64,000 bases of DNA. It comes from Siphonodentalium dalli. Its lineage: Eukaryota; Mollusca; Scaphopoda; Gadilida; Siphonodentaliidae. Location of the stretch: contig CP136067.1 in assembly GCA_032622095.1 (NCBI GenBank), forward strand, positions 90,510,707 to 90,574,706. Direction: 5' to 3'. The position numbers and the translations under genes are program-made. Every line of letters begins with the position of its first letter. Position 1 is the stretch's first letter. The notes under the pieces are model-generated. The model was not told the origin of the DNA. It ran no database searches and was given only the letters and a program-made list of their open reading frames with translations. Shown in pieces: positions 11,950 through 25,393 of this stretch.

Positions 11950-13440
11950 ATGTTCAGCGTTTTAACGGATCATTCTGTCGATGACCACGAGCGTGAGAAA
12001 TTTTGGTCACTAGAAACATTGGGCATTGAATCACCAAAACGGTCAAAAGATAATTACGAGTTGTTATCAGTTTACTGTGATTCAATCATATTCAGAGATG
12101 GAGCGTATATAGCACGTTTACCGTTGGCAGACGACCATGCACCTTTACCTACAAATTATGATGTTGTTTTTAATAGAGCTCGATCGACTATTAATAGACT
12201 TGTCAGGAAATCATCTCTTCTTATGGATTATGACAAACTTATACAAGAGCAACCGAGAAGAGGATTCATTGAGAAGGTTCCGTTTGATGAGCTTGAGAAG
12301 ACAGTCGGAAATTGTCATTATATTCCACACTATCCCGTGTTTAAAGATTCTGCAACAACACCAATGAGGATTGTTTATGACTGCAGTTGTAAAATGAACA
12401 ATTTAAGTCCCTGTCTCAACGACTGTTTATTAACAGGTCCTGTTTTGCAGAATGACTTGTCATCTATTCTGATCAGATTTCGGTTGCGAAAGTACGGTGT
12501 TGTTTCAGACGTGGAAAAGGAATTTCTACATGTTCAATTGGCTGATGTATATAGGGATTTCACGAGGTTCTTCTGGTTATCGGACGCTGCTGATCCGGAT
12601 TCTATATTTGATGTATACAGGTTCAATGTTGTTCTGTTTGGTGCAAAAAGTTCACCATTCATTCTAAATGCTACCATACTGAAACATTTATTATTAGAGA
12701 CAGTGTCTTCTCCATTCACGACAAAAACACTGATGAATAATGTTTATGTTGACAATTTCATCGCTAGCTTTGATAGTGTTGACGATGTAGAACGATATTG
12801 TCGAGAGTCCAGGTCAATCATGTCGAAGGGTAACTTCAATGTTCGCGCGTGGTCTTCAAACTTGACGGAGATGGAAAAGATTGCCTCTGCGAGTGATGTT
12901 TATTGTTCCGATAATACTGTGTCAGTATTGGGTTTGCGTTGGGAGATCAAGAGTGACACATTGAGCTTTTCTTCTAAGTCCATGAATACTTCTGGAATGA
13001 TTACCAAGCGTGAAATTCTAAGCGACACCTGCTCCGTGTTTGATCCATTAGGTTTTGTGTCACCAGTTATTACACAAGCTAAGATTTTTATGCAAAAAAC
13101 TCTGGTTAGAGAACGTTCAATGCGATGAAAGAGTGTCTGATGAGTTGTCGCTAGAATGGCATGGTATACGCGTAGAGCTTCAAACGGCTTCAAACATAAC
13201 AATTAAGCGGTGGATTAACGTACGTGATGACGAAAATGGTGAAATAGAATTGCATGTGTTCGCGGACGCCAGCAATAAGGCTTATGGGACAGTTGCTTAC
13301 ATCAAATATAACAAAGAGTGTATACCGGAGATAATGATGGCGAAAAGTCGAGTGACACCATTAAAAGAAATAACCATTCCGCAATTATAACTCACTGCAG
13401 CTCTTATCGCTGTGCGTCTTGCATCGCATATTAAAGTCTC
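11950..13440 (+). pseudogene. BEL/Pao reverse transcriptase and first part of RNase H (fossil)
   Basis: The segment contains the Pao-type RT core (FLHVQLADVYRDFTRFFW, FGAKSSPFIL, and the YVDN active-site block) and then the start of the RNase H (LHVFADASNKAYG). Similarity stops at about 13440, where unrelated sequence begins. Confidence 0.85.
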
Positions 13441-16400
13441 ACAATGAGACTTTTTCCGCAACAATAATTTTTTTTCCGAGTTATCCCCCTGCATAGCTTT
13501 TTATATTATAATAGGTTGGCGATTATTGCAATACGATAGAGGAACACTCCGACTTTCGTACTCAGATTCATACATTTTTGTACCTCGCTTGCCTGACCGA
13601 AATATGACGGGGAAATGGCTAATTTGGATTTAGTTGTCGTTCTAGATATGTTTATTGTGCCTTTTATCATTCCTTTTCACGAAAACAAATTAAAAACAAG
13701 TCGAATATGTTATGATAATGTTTAAACATTCTTGTACATGAAATTGGGGATAAATTGTTCCCAGAGTTAGAGTACGTTATTTCACACTTCCGGTGTGGAA
13801 TTTCCGAATTTTTATGTGTTAAAAATAAATAGTTTTTTCATCTGTCATATCTGCTTGTTTCGTTCATTATTCGCAGAAAATGTGTATCTCATTCTTTCGT
13901 GTACACAACGGATTAGATATAGACTGTTTTAACCCGTTGGATGTTAGAAATACCGCTTAATTATCAGAAAATATCATGTGAAGTGACGGGACCAATCCGA
14001 ATATCGCACACTGGACTTGGTGAAGTTGGTCTACATGACCGCTTTCGCAGATTGCTGCTTCCAGCGTAGAAGGATGCGCACTACGTTCATGACTGAACTA
14101 ACACTGGACTGGTCACAGACACTGTGTGTGAGTCACTGAGTGTGGCAGGTCAGACTATGCCGTATTCAGCTGTTATTATCATGGACATTGATTGACTCGA
14201 ATAAGTGAATACAGAATAGCACTGATTGACCCCAATGGAAGAATGCAAACAATGTGAATGTAATGATTATTGCAAAATATGATGATTATAGTTCTATTCT
14301 GGACTCCTCATCCCTTCAATGCTGAAATGCAGTCAACGCTGAAATGCAGTCAACGCTGATGCCGTAAAAGGTCATTGAATGTTCATTCAGATTCTATCAT
14401 TCTGAATAGTACATTAGACTGATTAGAAGTACAGTAGCTACATGTGTGTAAACTTGTGAAGGGTAGAACATGATATGGAGAATTAGAATGGCAATGGCAC
14501 CACTCACCAGTGTCAGTGAATCGAGTGAGGATGTTTACCAAACATGTCATGATACATGCAGACATGGACAATGCTGTGAAATGGATTATAATTCATCAGT
14601 ACTCCCGGATCATGATAATAAGTTACCGGTACATACTAGTAACATTCCGCCTTTGATCATTAGATCAAGACTAAACCAGACTTGGATAATGACTAATGGA
14701 CAAAGACAGTTACATGTTACACATGCGGCTGCACATGGTTTTGATTCATTAAAATTATTTTGTAAAAATCATGAACTTATGTTATCAAAATCAATGACTA
14801 ACAGTGATCACCAAAGTCACTTACTGGTACATTGGTTATGCCAAACAACAGGTCTGATACAACTTGAATTCCATTGTACCGGTACATGTACCATATATAT
14901 TCAACTATTATGAAGTGGTGACAATATCTCATGTACGGTACCTACTACATGTAGTACAGTATATATATCGGTGCTGGCATTTTTGATTATTTAACTGATT
15001 TACTTGTACTAGTAGTTAGAATTTTGAAATCATCTTGGTGAGAAGTTATTAAAATGTCATTCAAATGGCATACATGCACATATGTACTTCTGCCATTATG
15101 AAATAAACAGGTCTCCTGCAATAAGCTGTAGAATTCTTTTTATATTGGAATCTGATGCCTTCTCATTTTCTCTTTTAAAATTATAGTGTTATATACATGT
15201 ACACTTTAATGTGGTTGTGCATTACGAAGTGAGATGATTCCATGAAGTTTTAGTAAAAACAGAGAAAACCTGGAGTTTACGTATATACCGTACCAGTATA
15301 CATTGTGTATGGTAGTACAATTAAGCTATAATACATGTAGTTGAATATCACTATGATAGTTGAATTCAAGAAGAGCCAGACTTGATAATGACTTACTCAT
15401 ATTAGCATCTACATGTACTAGTAACGGTACTCTCATGTGCAATAATAGTGTCAATAATATGATAGTGTCAACACTGTTATTATATTTGGAGAACACTTCC
15501 CATGATCAGATCACTAAGAGACATAGAGTGAAATTGCTGTGGTTACTATTATTAATTTTAGCTAAAAAATCCCACCATCACTATTATTAGTTTGTCTCTA
15601 TTATTAGGCAACTTAGAGGATGTTGTCTGAATGAACTATCAACAAATTAAAAAGGTAATAAACAGGCCAGACACCTACAGTATGGTCGGTTCAAGTACTG
15701 CTAGTGTTGTACCAGTACTGTTTATATTCAGTACTAGGAAAATTTAATGAAAGTTATGCAACGAATGATTGTGTATGCCTACTGATGTTAAAAGGAGTAT
15801 AAATCTAAAATGACCTTGCCACTTAAACAAACACATCGCTATTGATATAATACTCAATAATGAGTTTGTTAAAGTGGTGCGCTCGTTTTAAATTAATATG
15901 GAGAATATAGCAATTCATGTGGGTCCAATATGTGTACATATACATGTATACCGGTACACGCAGAGCTGATTGATTTACAATTATGGCTTTCATTATATCG
16001 TAGACAAGGTGCGGGATGTTTCTTTCATTTTCAGATGCTGTTAAAATTATTCATCAGGTTCACTGATTGTAGCTGGGACTAATACATGTATAACATATAT
16101 TAGTCCCAGATTGTAGTGGGGTTGAGATATGGTTGCTGTTAGATATTAAAGGTACTCAATCCGAATTAACGGTCGCAAATTACTATTTCCTTGACTTCGG
16201 GGGTAAAAAATATTTGATTCGAGTCGAGGAACCCACCCACCACAGCTCAGAGTGATCAGATATCGATGTTATAAATCTATTATTTTAATTATAGTGGCCC
16301 AATAGACAGTCAACGAGAAGAATTTCATTGACCAAATTGCGGGCAAAGATGGATATTAAACTCTAAAATCAAGTGGCTTTTTGTGTCAGATATTTGACAA

Positions 16401-17409
16401 ACCGGTAAAATTTCGTTGAACAAAATGGTGATAAATAACAGGTTTTGTGCAATTTTATACTATAGTTGATGGTGTTTTTCATTATTTTTGGGCAATTATT
16501 AGATTCTGAAACTGAAGCGTCATTTCAAAAAATGTTGTTGTTGGAATGTGATTATATGGGGACCCTCTGATCGGATTAAGTACCGGTACCTGTAAGAGAT
16601 TTTATGGTATCTGGAACATTTCATATTTAGTTTCATGTAGCATGGCATTCGGAAATATTATATGTCGCCTTGAGGCAAAAATTTATATTACCATATTTAT
16701 GGTAGTGATCGCCTACATGTATTGACCAAAATGGACAGGATTACATTTTTCTCTTGTCGTGTCTATTTCATTCCTAACTTAGAAGTATGTCGATCTGGTA
16801 AATAATTGACTGGAGAGAATGCTTACACGTATAGCATTTATGTCTTGGCCACTAACTGAGAGCTGTGATAATAATAGTAAGTTATCGTTGGAGACCCCCC
16901 CCCCACAATGGAGATCTCTAGTCGCATCCATGTAGCCAATGTGTTCTTATACCTTATAATCGTGGAGGTGGCTACATGTAGATGGTCCCCATTGGTGGGT
17001 GGTTGGGAAACTTGGGTTTGTCCACCTTGACATTTCCAAATGTACGTACCTTGAACCAGACCAAAGTCAAGTGTTCTCGAAATACTACTTTGCACCCCCC
17101 CTCCCAGTTGAACTTTCCAAATGGTACCTCAAACATTTCCAAATGAAATGTCCAACCTGACACCCTCTAAACCTAAATTGTTCAACCGATAGCCATTCCG
17201 ACCAAACTTTGGACCAAAAGTAGAAGAATATACTGCTGTTGGTCTAAAAACAACACATTCCCCCCACTAAATACTGGTTGGAAAATCAAACAATCAATAA
17301 TATATATTGTTTGTATCTCAGGATGTCTGCTGTTCACATTTCTAGCTACATGTAGCTGGGACTAATATTATATATTATATGAGTCCCAGTCTCTATATAG
17401 TAAGCTATT

Positions 17410-17690
17410 ATATGTTTTGGGTTGGGAGGTAGGCCCACCACCCGGGGGTGATACGTGGTGGCTCGGAGTGTTTTTAGGTGGTATTTAGGGCGGGCCACCC
17501 ACACATTCCGTCAAATCGGTCGAAATCCTTACCATTCTCGAAAATGGTCCATACCCAATTTTCACCACTCGGGGTGGTGCCACTGGGGGGGGGGGGGGTG
17601 ATGGGTGGAGGTCGGAGTGTTTCTATGTGGTATTCGGGGCGGGCCACACACCCATGCCGTCAAGTCAGCCGAAAGCGACATTTTTGAAAA
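17410..17690 (+). repeat. Duplicated block of about 150 bp
   Basis: Two adjacent copies share GGTGGCTCGGAGTGTTT / GGAGGTCGGAGTGTTT, then GTGGTATT(T/C)(A/G)GGGCGGGCCAC and CCGTCAA(A/G)TC. A run of about 14 Gs at 17585-17598 separates them. No coding function was seen. Confidence 0.7.
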
Positions 17691-17717
17691 TAAGGAATAT
17701 ATAGGGAAGGGAATAAG

Positions 17718-18629
17718 TTTGCGGTTTTAGTAAACGCCTGATAAAAGTCGTTCTATTGGGAAATTTTACACCAAATTTTCAGAGAATATAGAGTAAACAC
17801 AGTACTATCGGAATATCGCAAAGGAGTTCTGTGCATTTGGGATTGATTAACCCTCAGACTGCCGAAGCTGCCGTCAATAAATTCGTTTTTTCGCGTTCGA
17901 CGAAAATGAAACTTGTCTGTTTAAAGGTCCAATTTTCGTGTCGAATGGTGATATAATCTCCAGTTGTCAAGTTCATGGATAAATTACATCACACTTAATC
18001 GGCTTATGTCCGCGGCCATAAACCTGTGTTTTTATAACAATTTATTTGAGACAAACTGTTGAGCGCATACGTTAATTGCGCAGTCGGCGCTTATCAGTTG
18101 AAGTTAATAATCGCGAAGCCTGTGTAACAAATGTTCAAATACAACAGAAAAAAATACGTAAAATAAATAGCGTGACCAATGAGCATTCACAAAACAATAT
18201 ACATCAGTTTTGAAAACGAGTAAAAACGATTGTAAATGAAAACGCTCTTTATCGTGTAGCGGCGCTTTTGCGCAAGAAGGTTTTTAATGGACGCAATCAT
18301 TGGATATTGTTCTAGGCAAAAAACAATACAAAATGTGTTCAAACTTCCTCTTTTGAAAGTTGAAGTAAAACATCACGGGTGTTGTTGCAGCCAAATTCAC
18401 CATTCGACACGAAATGGGACCTTTAAACAGACAAGTTTCATTTTCGTCGAACACGAAAAAGCGAATTTATTGACGACAGCTTCGGCAGTCTGAGGGTTAA
18501 TCAATCCCAAATGCACAGAACTCCTTTACGATATTCCGATAGTACTGTGTTTACTCTATATTCTCTGAAAATTTTGTGTAAAAATTCCCAATAGAAATAC
18601 TTTTATCAGGCGTTTACTAAAACCGCAAA
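17718..18629. mobile_element. Fold-back element with arms of about 230 bp
   Basis: The left arm (about 17718-17950, starting TTTGCGGTTTTAGTAAACGC) and the right arm (about 18397-18629) are reverse complements at well over 90% by eye, around a loop of about 450 bp. No transposase is present. I could not see a clear target duplication, so the superfamily is unknown. The loop holds AT-rich sequence only. Confidence 0.85.
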
Positions 18630-19663
18630 GTATTGAGAAATTATAGTGCAATTTTCTAAATTTTCGCATTATTTCATCGCATAAAATCATTTAAAATACG
18701 ACAAGCAACTGGAAATGTTTTTGAACATTCTAGAAGGGGTACATGTCCCTGATATATGTTTAAAATTTATCGCGTAAACTATGACAGATACCAAAGTTAT
18801 AATTAGTTTTATAGACCCACCCTAAATGCCCCATAGTAAATGCATGCGACCGTAAAGCACGTGGCTTTATTTGGATACTTTCTGGCCCACAATGCAACAG
18901 TCAAAATGGTTATCTGTAAAATGGTCTATAGGTAAAATAAAGTCCATCCTGATTACGATACGCGGCAAACTAACTTCATTTATATTATTCGATTAATACA
19001 AGCCGTTACTCTTTTCATCATTACCATCAAATTATCAATAAACACGAATTATGCATGCACGTAAGAAACAGGTCTGTTGTGACAAACGCATGGCCAAATA
19101 GCCTGTCTTAGAAAAGCCGACGAAATTACTAACAGATGTACATCGTTTAGGAATTTCGTCTGCTTTCCAAAGAGACATACACAGCGTACTCCGGTATCAG
19201 GCTATAGGAGGCCATGCAGTTAGCTCGTACTGTGAGAAGCACACTCGATTAATTATCTTCATCCGGGCACTCTGAACCAACGGGGCCCGCTTCTTCGTTA
19301 TGTCGCAATAATCAAAGTGCCCCTTTAAATATCCCGACTTACGACTGGATTTGATATGGCGGGTCACATATATGAATTGAAGACACCTGTATGACCGGGA
19401 GTGCTTCTGTCAGTACTGATTTTATTCCGATTGTTCTGGTATAATACATACAACCTTCCGAAAAGTTTTACGGGCTATTTTTAGAATTGAAACTTCGCAT
19501 TCGGAGCGTATCAAGAGTGATAACTCTATCTTGTTAGCATTCTCAATCAAGACAATATGCTAATTCGATTAAGATATTTTGCAAGAATAAACCACTGTAA
19601 TATGCCTGTGTATAGACACACAATGTACATACTATTTAGGTTTATTTGTGTTTTATCCACATA

Positions 19664-19890
19664 AATAGATATCGATTGTAAAAAGAGAACAATAAAAACG
19701 GTATTATGGACAGATAGTACAATAGTTCTTTATTGGATAAATTCTACGGGAACATTGCCTAATTTCGTTGCTAACAGGGTATCACAGATAAAGAAAATTA
19801 CAAATAATATTTATTGGCGTCACTGTTCGTCTGCAGACAATCCTGCAGATAATACTGAGCCGAGGTTGTTCATGTCATCAACTATACTCT
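19664..19890 (+). pseudogene. BEL/Pao RNase H, remaining part (fossil)
   Basis: RNase H similarity resumes with KTVLWTDSTIVLYWI and continues through FVANRVSQI to the SADNPAD motif normally seen near the end of this domain in BEL/Pao Pol. It is separated from its first part by the 6.2-kb insertion. Confidence 0.85.
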
Positions 19891-19893
19891 AGC

Positions 19894-21640
19894 ATGTGGT
19901 GGCACGGACCGCCCTGGTTACACTATGATTCTTCTAAGTGGCCATCCGAATGTGACGTCCCGGATTCGATGACAATGTCGGTTTTCAAAAGTGACGTGAA
20001 TGATCCAAAAGATAAAGTTGAGTCAGTTATTGATGGTTCCCGATATTCGTCCTGGAATCGATTGAGAAGAGTAACTGCATATGTTCTGAGGTTTAGAGAT
20101 AATATTTCGTCGAAACCAAATGAGCGAAAACTAAAATCTCTATCTTCAGCTGAACTCAAACAAGCAGATTTATTTCTTGTTAAGAGATGCCAAGAGGACG
20201 TTTATTCAGATGTAATTCATTCAATTCAAAACCAACGGTCGAAGACTTTACCATTGGTGCATCAGTTGCAGTTATTTTTGGATTCTAGTGGAGTTTTGCG
20301 CAGTCGTGGACGTATTGGGAATGCATCATTGAACTTTGACACAAAATTTCCTGTTCTGTTACCACCAAATAACAAACTGACTGATCTAATTGTGAATTAT
20401 CACCACGATCTCACACTTCATTCTGGAGAAGCCCAAACAGTGACATCTATACGTCAACAATTCTGGATTCCGAGAATACGACAATTGGTGAAACGTCTAC
20501 TGAAAGGGTGTGTCAAGTGCAGGAAAGTTATCGGTAGACCATTCATTCCTCCAATTGTGCCACATTTACCAACAAACAGAGTGACGGATGGCAAACCTTT
20601 TCAGATCACTGGTGTTGATTTCCCTGGACATCTCAATGTAAGTGATGCGTCTCATAAAGTGTACGTGTGTCTATTTACATGTGCAACGACTCGCGCAATC
20701 ATCTGGAATTAGTTTCTGATCTAAAGGTAGAGACGTTCTTAATGTGCTTTCGTAGATTTGTGAGTGGGAGAGGAATTCCAGGCAAGATGATATCTGATAA
20801 CGCCAGTACATTCGAAGCAGCAGCTAGACATATAAAACATTTGATGTCGCATCCTAACATCAAAGATGAAATGACCAAATATAACATTGAATGGTCGTTC
20901 ATTCCAAAACGTTCTCCGTGGTACGGTGGGTTCTGGGAACGAATGATTGGTCTTACGAAAACTTCTTTGAAGAAGACCATCGGTCGACAACGGATATGTT
21001 TTGATGAACTGTCAACGATCATCATGGAAGTCGAAGCGGCTATTAATGACAGACCATTAACATTTTGTTTATCTGATATTGGTGAACCAGAACCAATAAC
21101 CCCGTCAAAACTATTGTGTGGAAGGAATTTGGTTACACCCCTTTTTTCACTGAAAGATGACATTGAAGATGTAGATTATTTTATTGAGGACAGCTGCACC
21201 AAGAGGACAAATAAATTAACTTCAATTGTGCAACACACGTGGAATCGATGGAAGAATGAATATCTTCTATCTATATACGGGAGCACTACAATAAGAGTAA
21301 GAATGGACACAGTTTCGTGCGGGTCGGTGATGTCGTCCAGATTCATGACGATTGTCCTAGACTGAAATGGAAATTGGGATTGATAACAGAACTTCACACT
21401 TGGAAGGATGGACTTGTGCGATCTGTAACTTTGAAAACAAAATACGGAATTACCAACAGGGCTATCGCAAATTTATACCCACTAGAGGTTCATTGCGATG
21501 AATATATTACGCGTGATCTCGAGAATTCGGTCGAGCAGAGTTCAAGGAACAATAGTGTTCGAACTGAACCAGTTGCGGCAGCTGCAGCGAAGAAGAGAAT
21601 GACATATTATTCCGAAGACACGGATGATGAACTATAAAAA
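19894..21640 (+). pseudogene. BEL/Pao integrase region (fossil)
   Basis: An HHCC zinc-binding segment (HHDLTLHSGEAQ, then GCVKCRKV) precedes an rve-type integrase core (TGVDFPGHL, SDNASTFEAA, SPWYGGFWERM) and a C-terminal DNA-binding-like segment with VRVGDVV-type sequence. The order fits BEL/Pao. Broken; treated as a fossil. Confidence 0.85.
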
Positions 21641-21681
21641 TGTTGCTAGAACTCAATTTACCCCCCCCCTCCCCCGGAGAA

Positions 21682-21815
21682 TGTCGTGGATATTTGTGTG
21701 TACTCGTTTGTGACGTATTTTGGTACTGTGACGTCATATGGAGGTGTGGGGTTACGGTGAAGTAAAATGGCTACCTACACATAGCATAGTCTTTAATGTC
21801 TCTATTTCCGTGACA
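21682..21815 (+). repeat. 3' LTR of the BEL/Pao fossil
   Basis: 134 bp, the same ends and length as the 5' LTR with one visible difference. A long C-rich pyrimidine run (21660-21675) lies just upstream of it. Confidence 0.9.
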
Positions 21816-24734
21816 AGCAGCTGCTCGTGGCAATTCGATTCCTTTCCAGACATTCAGGAGACATTTAGGTATTCAAACACAAACTGTAGGTATTCTCTAT
21901 GTATTATCACCACCGGTTTATCGATGCCGTACTGTCTACGATGTTGGTAGGATCTGCTGATTTAGTTATGACGCGGTTCGGTTGTTGTTAATAAAATATG
22001 TATGTTTCTCAGCACATGCAAGTAAATGTAACTTTGTCACTAAAAACACGCCGGGTGTTTCAAACGACCTCAAAAAGTAACTTTCTAACCCTCATTGTTG
22101 AAATAATTTCATTGTTTAAGTTGGAATATTCTGCATTATAGACTGAATGGCTTCTGTGTGATACCTGTAACCGCAATAAACCGGTTAAAATTGCGTAATA
22201 CCTATTTGGCGCACCAACTCATTGCATATCCACTCGTGGTTACCATTGTTATGTTCAGGATTGCGTCTTTAATTAGGGCCACACCACACAGAATGGGTTT
22301 AAACGGACATGGCTCTATGAGGGTCTACAATTTGTCTACGTAATTTGGAAGGAGGTATAAGATAGGTTGACAAATACACGAAATCATAACATATCGGCTT
22401 CATCTGTTTTCAATGTTTCGCACAAAACGCTCTTTATTTCTACCATATCAGGAATATACGAACACGGAACGGTATTTGTATATATATATCTCCAACAAAT
22501 TATTTTCAATTAGTTATGGAACGAAAATTATCATTGACTAGGTTTGTTGGTAAATCTAGTTTTGTTTGAAATAACAACGTTTTCAACATGCAAAATTTAG
22601 TTATTGGTCAGTTTTCAAGTACCTGCATGAAAATATAAGAACACAATCAACTTGTGTTCATATTCATCTTGAATATCGTACATGTAGTTTAAAAAAAAAC
22701 CTGTTGTTTTTTCACATGCACTCATTGTAAAGCCGTGTGAGCATTTAAACTGTTGTACATGGATGAGGCATAGCGATTGCGTTTCTACACATAACGAGGG
22801 TTATGTCAAATTGACTCTTTAAAGGGATACGAGATAACATAAAGGTTTTTATAACAAATATAATCAACAAGGACATGACAAAATCGATTGACTTCTTCTT
22901 ATTTTCATTACTAATAACTTGATCTCCAATTTCGCATGTCAAAATCATTGCTATGTAAAAATTACTGTTACAGTGAAATTACAGGTAATGGTCAAATTAG
23001 TGCAATAAGATAAGTTTAATACAATATTGAATGTATCCATTGGAAAGGGCCAAATCATTGATACATATTCTCAATATCATATTCAGACTAAACATTTGAA
23101 CGTATTACTTGATTAGCGATGTTTGTTGACAAATCAGCTTAGGAGTTTACATAACAATTAATGTATTTAAAGATGCAATGCCCGATTTAGCACCATTAAA
23201 GATCCCGTGTCCGATTTAAGACCCCTACATTTGTATTTCTTCGGCTTCGGTGTGAAAACTATTTTCTTTGAGTCGAGGAACTAACTTTCCAACGCACATG
23301 TCGAGTTATTATAATTTGATTTGTTTTAATTCGATTTGTTTTAATTAATTTATTTTTCCATTTTGATTCCATATTATATATTGTGATGACTGATTCGAGC
23401 TGGAATTTCATCAGACATGTACACGAACATCTTTTATGTGTAATCGGTTCGATATTGTAGCCTGTCAATTTTCATGAATAGAACGTGATTGCTGAATCGG
23501 AGGAATAAGTATATTATACCTATATATCCGCATACCAACTATAACAAGATATTGTCAATGTTGTTTCTGCATCGTGACCATTTTTGTCATCTTGTATTCT
23601 GAAAATAATTTCCAATCTCAAAAAGGTACCGCGAACCGTTACGTTGCGTGACCTACTAAATGCTTGTTAAATGCATGGGCGGCGTTCGTTGCAGAAATAT
23701 TCATATTTGTTCAAATCGCCATCAACTGAAGGAATATTAAAATGTATATAGTTTTGTTCATATGCCAAACATAATCAGCGCGTAAATAGTATATTGTCGT
23801 CAAGACGTACGATGGTGTACGTAAACAAGAGCCTGCTCGTATTACAGAAGTTGTGCTTCTGTTTACATAACGCAGCGCAATTCTATTGGTTAATCACACA
23901 CAAATAATATAAACGCTCTTTATTATTTCCATATCAGGAAAACTGTAACAAATATCGCTCTTTTTGTTTACCATATCCGGATCTAAACAAAAGCCAGGCA
24001 ACTTAACGTTTTTTCCTTTGGTTTACATAACAAAGGGGGAAAATTGACAATAACATACTCTTATGCCATATTTCGGATTAGTATAATATCAAAGTCTATC
24101 TATATTTTACTATTCTTTCTGTTTAAGGCGGTTTTTGTCGGAGGTGATTATTTTAACACCATACTCACCGCCAACACCGCCCGTATCTTTAAGGCGTCCG
24201 CGCATGTCCGTATATATTTCAGGTAGTTTTTTGCTAGGCTGACAAATATGCGATAGGGAGGAAACATATAGATGCAATATATTGTGTTGTCCTGATTCGG
24301 GGATTAAAATATGAGCAAACTGGTACAGTACAAAGTAGCCAAGATACGGAAAATAGTATTCATAGTTGATTATGAATAATAACATGTTGGTGTTTCAGAT
24401 GCATACTACGTGTAATCATTACGGCGAGTTGAGTGGGAGATATGAGCAAGTTTAAATTGCTGCAATATAAGAAACCACTGCGATGGTCATCAGAAAAAAG
24501 AATCCCAGCCTTTGAAATCCATGTGCACACCCCTGTCCTGCGTTTGACGTTTCCAACCGGTGTAACAACCGGTGTAACAACCGGTGTAACTACTGTTAGT
24601 AATTTTCAACGGGACACCCCAACATTTGGAAGAACTCAAACTGTTGACCATTTCAGTCTCTACAAAAATGACGCAGCTATATGGAAATATTCGATGGATG
24701 GTACATGTATAAATGTGTTGAAATAGCCTGTTTT

Positions 24735-25100
24735 CCCGAAAAGCCGCACATTATCTGCTTATAATAAGACTTGTTTTTGGCAGAGAATATGCTTAGAATC
24801 GCCTCATTTTGAGTCGATAATGTGGTGAAAATGAGATAGTTTTAGTCACACTATCGACTCATAATGAGGAGATAATAAGCAGAATATGTGCGGACAATGA
24901 CACAAAAAGCCCAACTCACGACTGTTCAAGTGTACGCTCTTTAACATGTGTTTTCACTGCTGCCCACGCCATAAAACGAAATAACGGGTATGAGTCCATT
25001 ATCTGCTTATTTCAGAATCAAATATTCATATTATGTACCTATTTCACATTATGGGTGGATTATGTTCCTATTTGCGCGATGATATGTTGGTTGAAAATGG
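24735..25100. repeat. Dispersed repeat, copy A
   Basis: It shares with 32460-32790, in the same orientation, an ordered series of words: CTCATTTTGAGTC, then GTGTTTTCA, then CATAAAACG, then TTAGAATCAAATA-like sequence. It starts with an imperfect hairpin (TTATCTGCTTATAATAAG against GATAATAAGCAGAATATGTGCGG). A shorter relative lies near 62665-62760. Type unknown. Confidence 0.6.
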
Positions 25101-25219
25101 TTTGGAATGGGGCACGGCGTCTCACTCACAAAATCCCTGCTGCCACGACCCTGTGTCAACAAATATATTATGATAAGCAAAAATAAAAATGACAACAACA
25201 GAAATATAAAACAATCGAC

Positions 25220-25225
25220 TTTAAT
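25220..25225 (-). terminator. Possible poly(A) signal of the ZP gene
   Basis: ATTAAA on the minus strand, four bases past the stop codon. It is the only variant signal I saw close to the stop. A 3' UTR this short is unusual, so the real signal may lie further downstream. Confidence 0.25.
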
Positions 25226-25229
25226 TTCA

Positions 25230-25393
25230 TCAAGTATCCGTGGCGAATTTTTTCGGCTGCTTATTTTTGCGCCGTTCGTTTCTGGCGAACCACGCGAGGA
25301 CGCAAACGAGAACCAGTGCGATTAGAAACAATGCGGTCAAGGCAATGATCATCTCCCTTGATATCGAGCACTCATCTGGTGACGTCACTGCAA
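25230..25393 (-). CDS. ZP gene exon 10: membrane span, tail, stop
   Basis: 164 nt, phase 1 to stop. Either of two acceptors six bases apart (ATTATAG|TTGCAG or TTGCAG|TGACG) keeps the frame, so a two-residue NAGNAG-like variation is possible. It encodes one hydrophobic segment (MIIALTALFLIALVLVCVLA), then a basic tail (RNERRKNKQPKK) ending in TGA at 25230-25232. Confidence 0.88.

Larger units (their letters stand above)
13441..19660. other. Inserted sequence interrupting the BEL/Pao pol region
   Basis: About 6.2 kb with no similarity to the flanking retrotransposon. BEL RNase H similarity ends near 13440 and resumes near 19664. The left edge has a small perfect hairpin (AAAGTCTCA-CAA-TGAGACTTT, 13430-13450). 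Inside are TACATGTA-rich AT sequence (14.4-16.1 kb), two small hairpins with the arm GGGACTAATA (about 16073-16125 and 17350-17392), a duplicated G-rich block (17.4-17.65 kb), a fold-back element (17.72-18.63 kb) and a half-end of another fold-back family (about 19325-19375). No gene was recognised. It may be several nested insertions; I found no single matching pair of ends. Confidence 0.65.
9879..21815 (+). mobile_element. BEL/Pao LTR retrotransposon fossil, with nested insertion
   Basis: Bounded by two 134-bp direct LTRs with TG...CA ends. Between them, in order, are Gag, zinc-knuckle, aspartic protease, reverse transcriptase, RNase H and integrase similarity, the BEL/Pao order. It is broken: roughly half a dozen interruptions plus an insertion of about 6.2 kb within the RNase H part. 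The bases flanking the LTRs (AGGAG and AGCAG) could be an imperfect 5-bp target duplication. The LTRs differ at one position that I can see, suggesting recent insertion, though so short an LTR dates poorly. No envelope-like part was recognised. Confidence 0.9.
21816..25229. other. Intergenic between the BEL/Pao fossil and the ZP gene 3' end
   Basis: About 3.4 kb with no gene recognised. There are repeat fragments: the GCTCTTTATT word several times (22.4 and 23.9 kb), a short stretch near 23170-23290 resembling 16140-16260, a triple ACCGGTGTAACA repeat (24558-24590), and a fragment of a dispersed repeat (24735-25100). Confidence 0.55.

Noticed and set aside
14470-14913. 147-codon open frame inside the pol insertion
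   Set aside because: No recognised domain; it lies in TACATGTA-rich repetitive sequence and looks like a chance opening.
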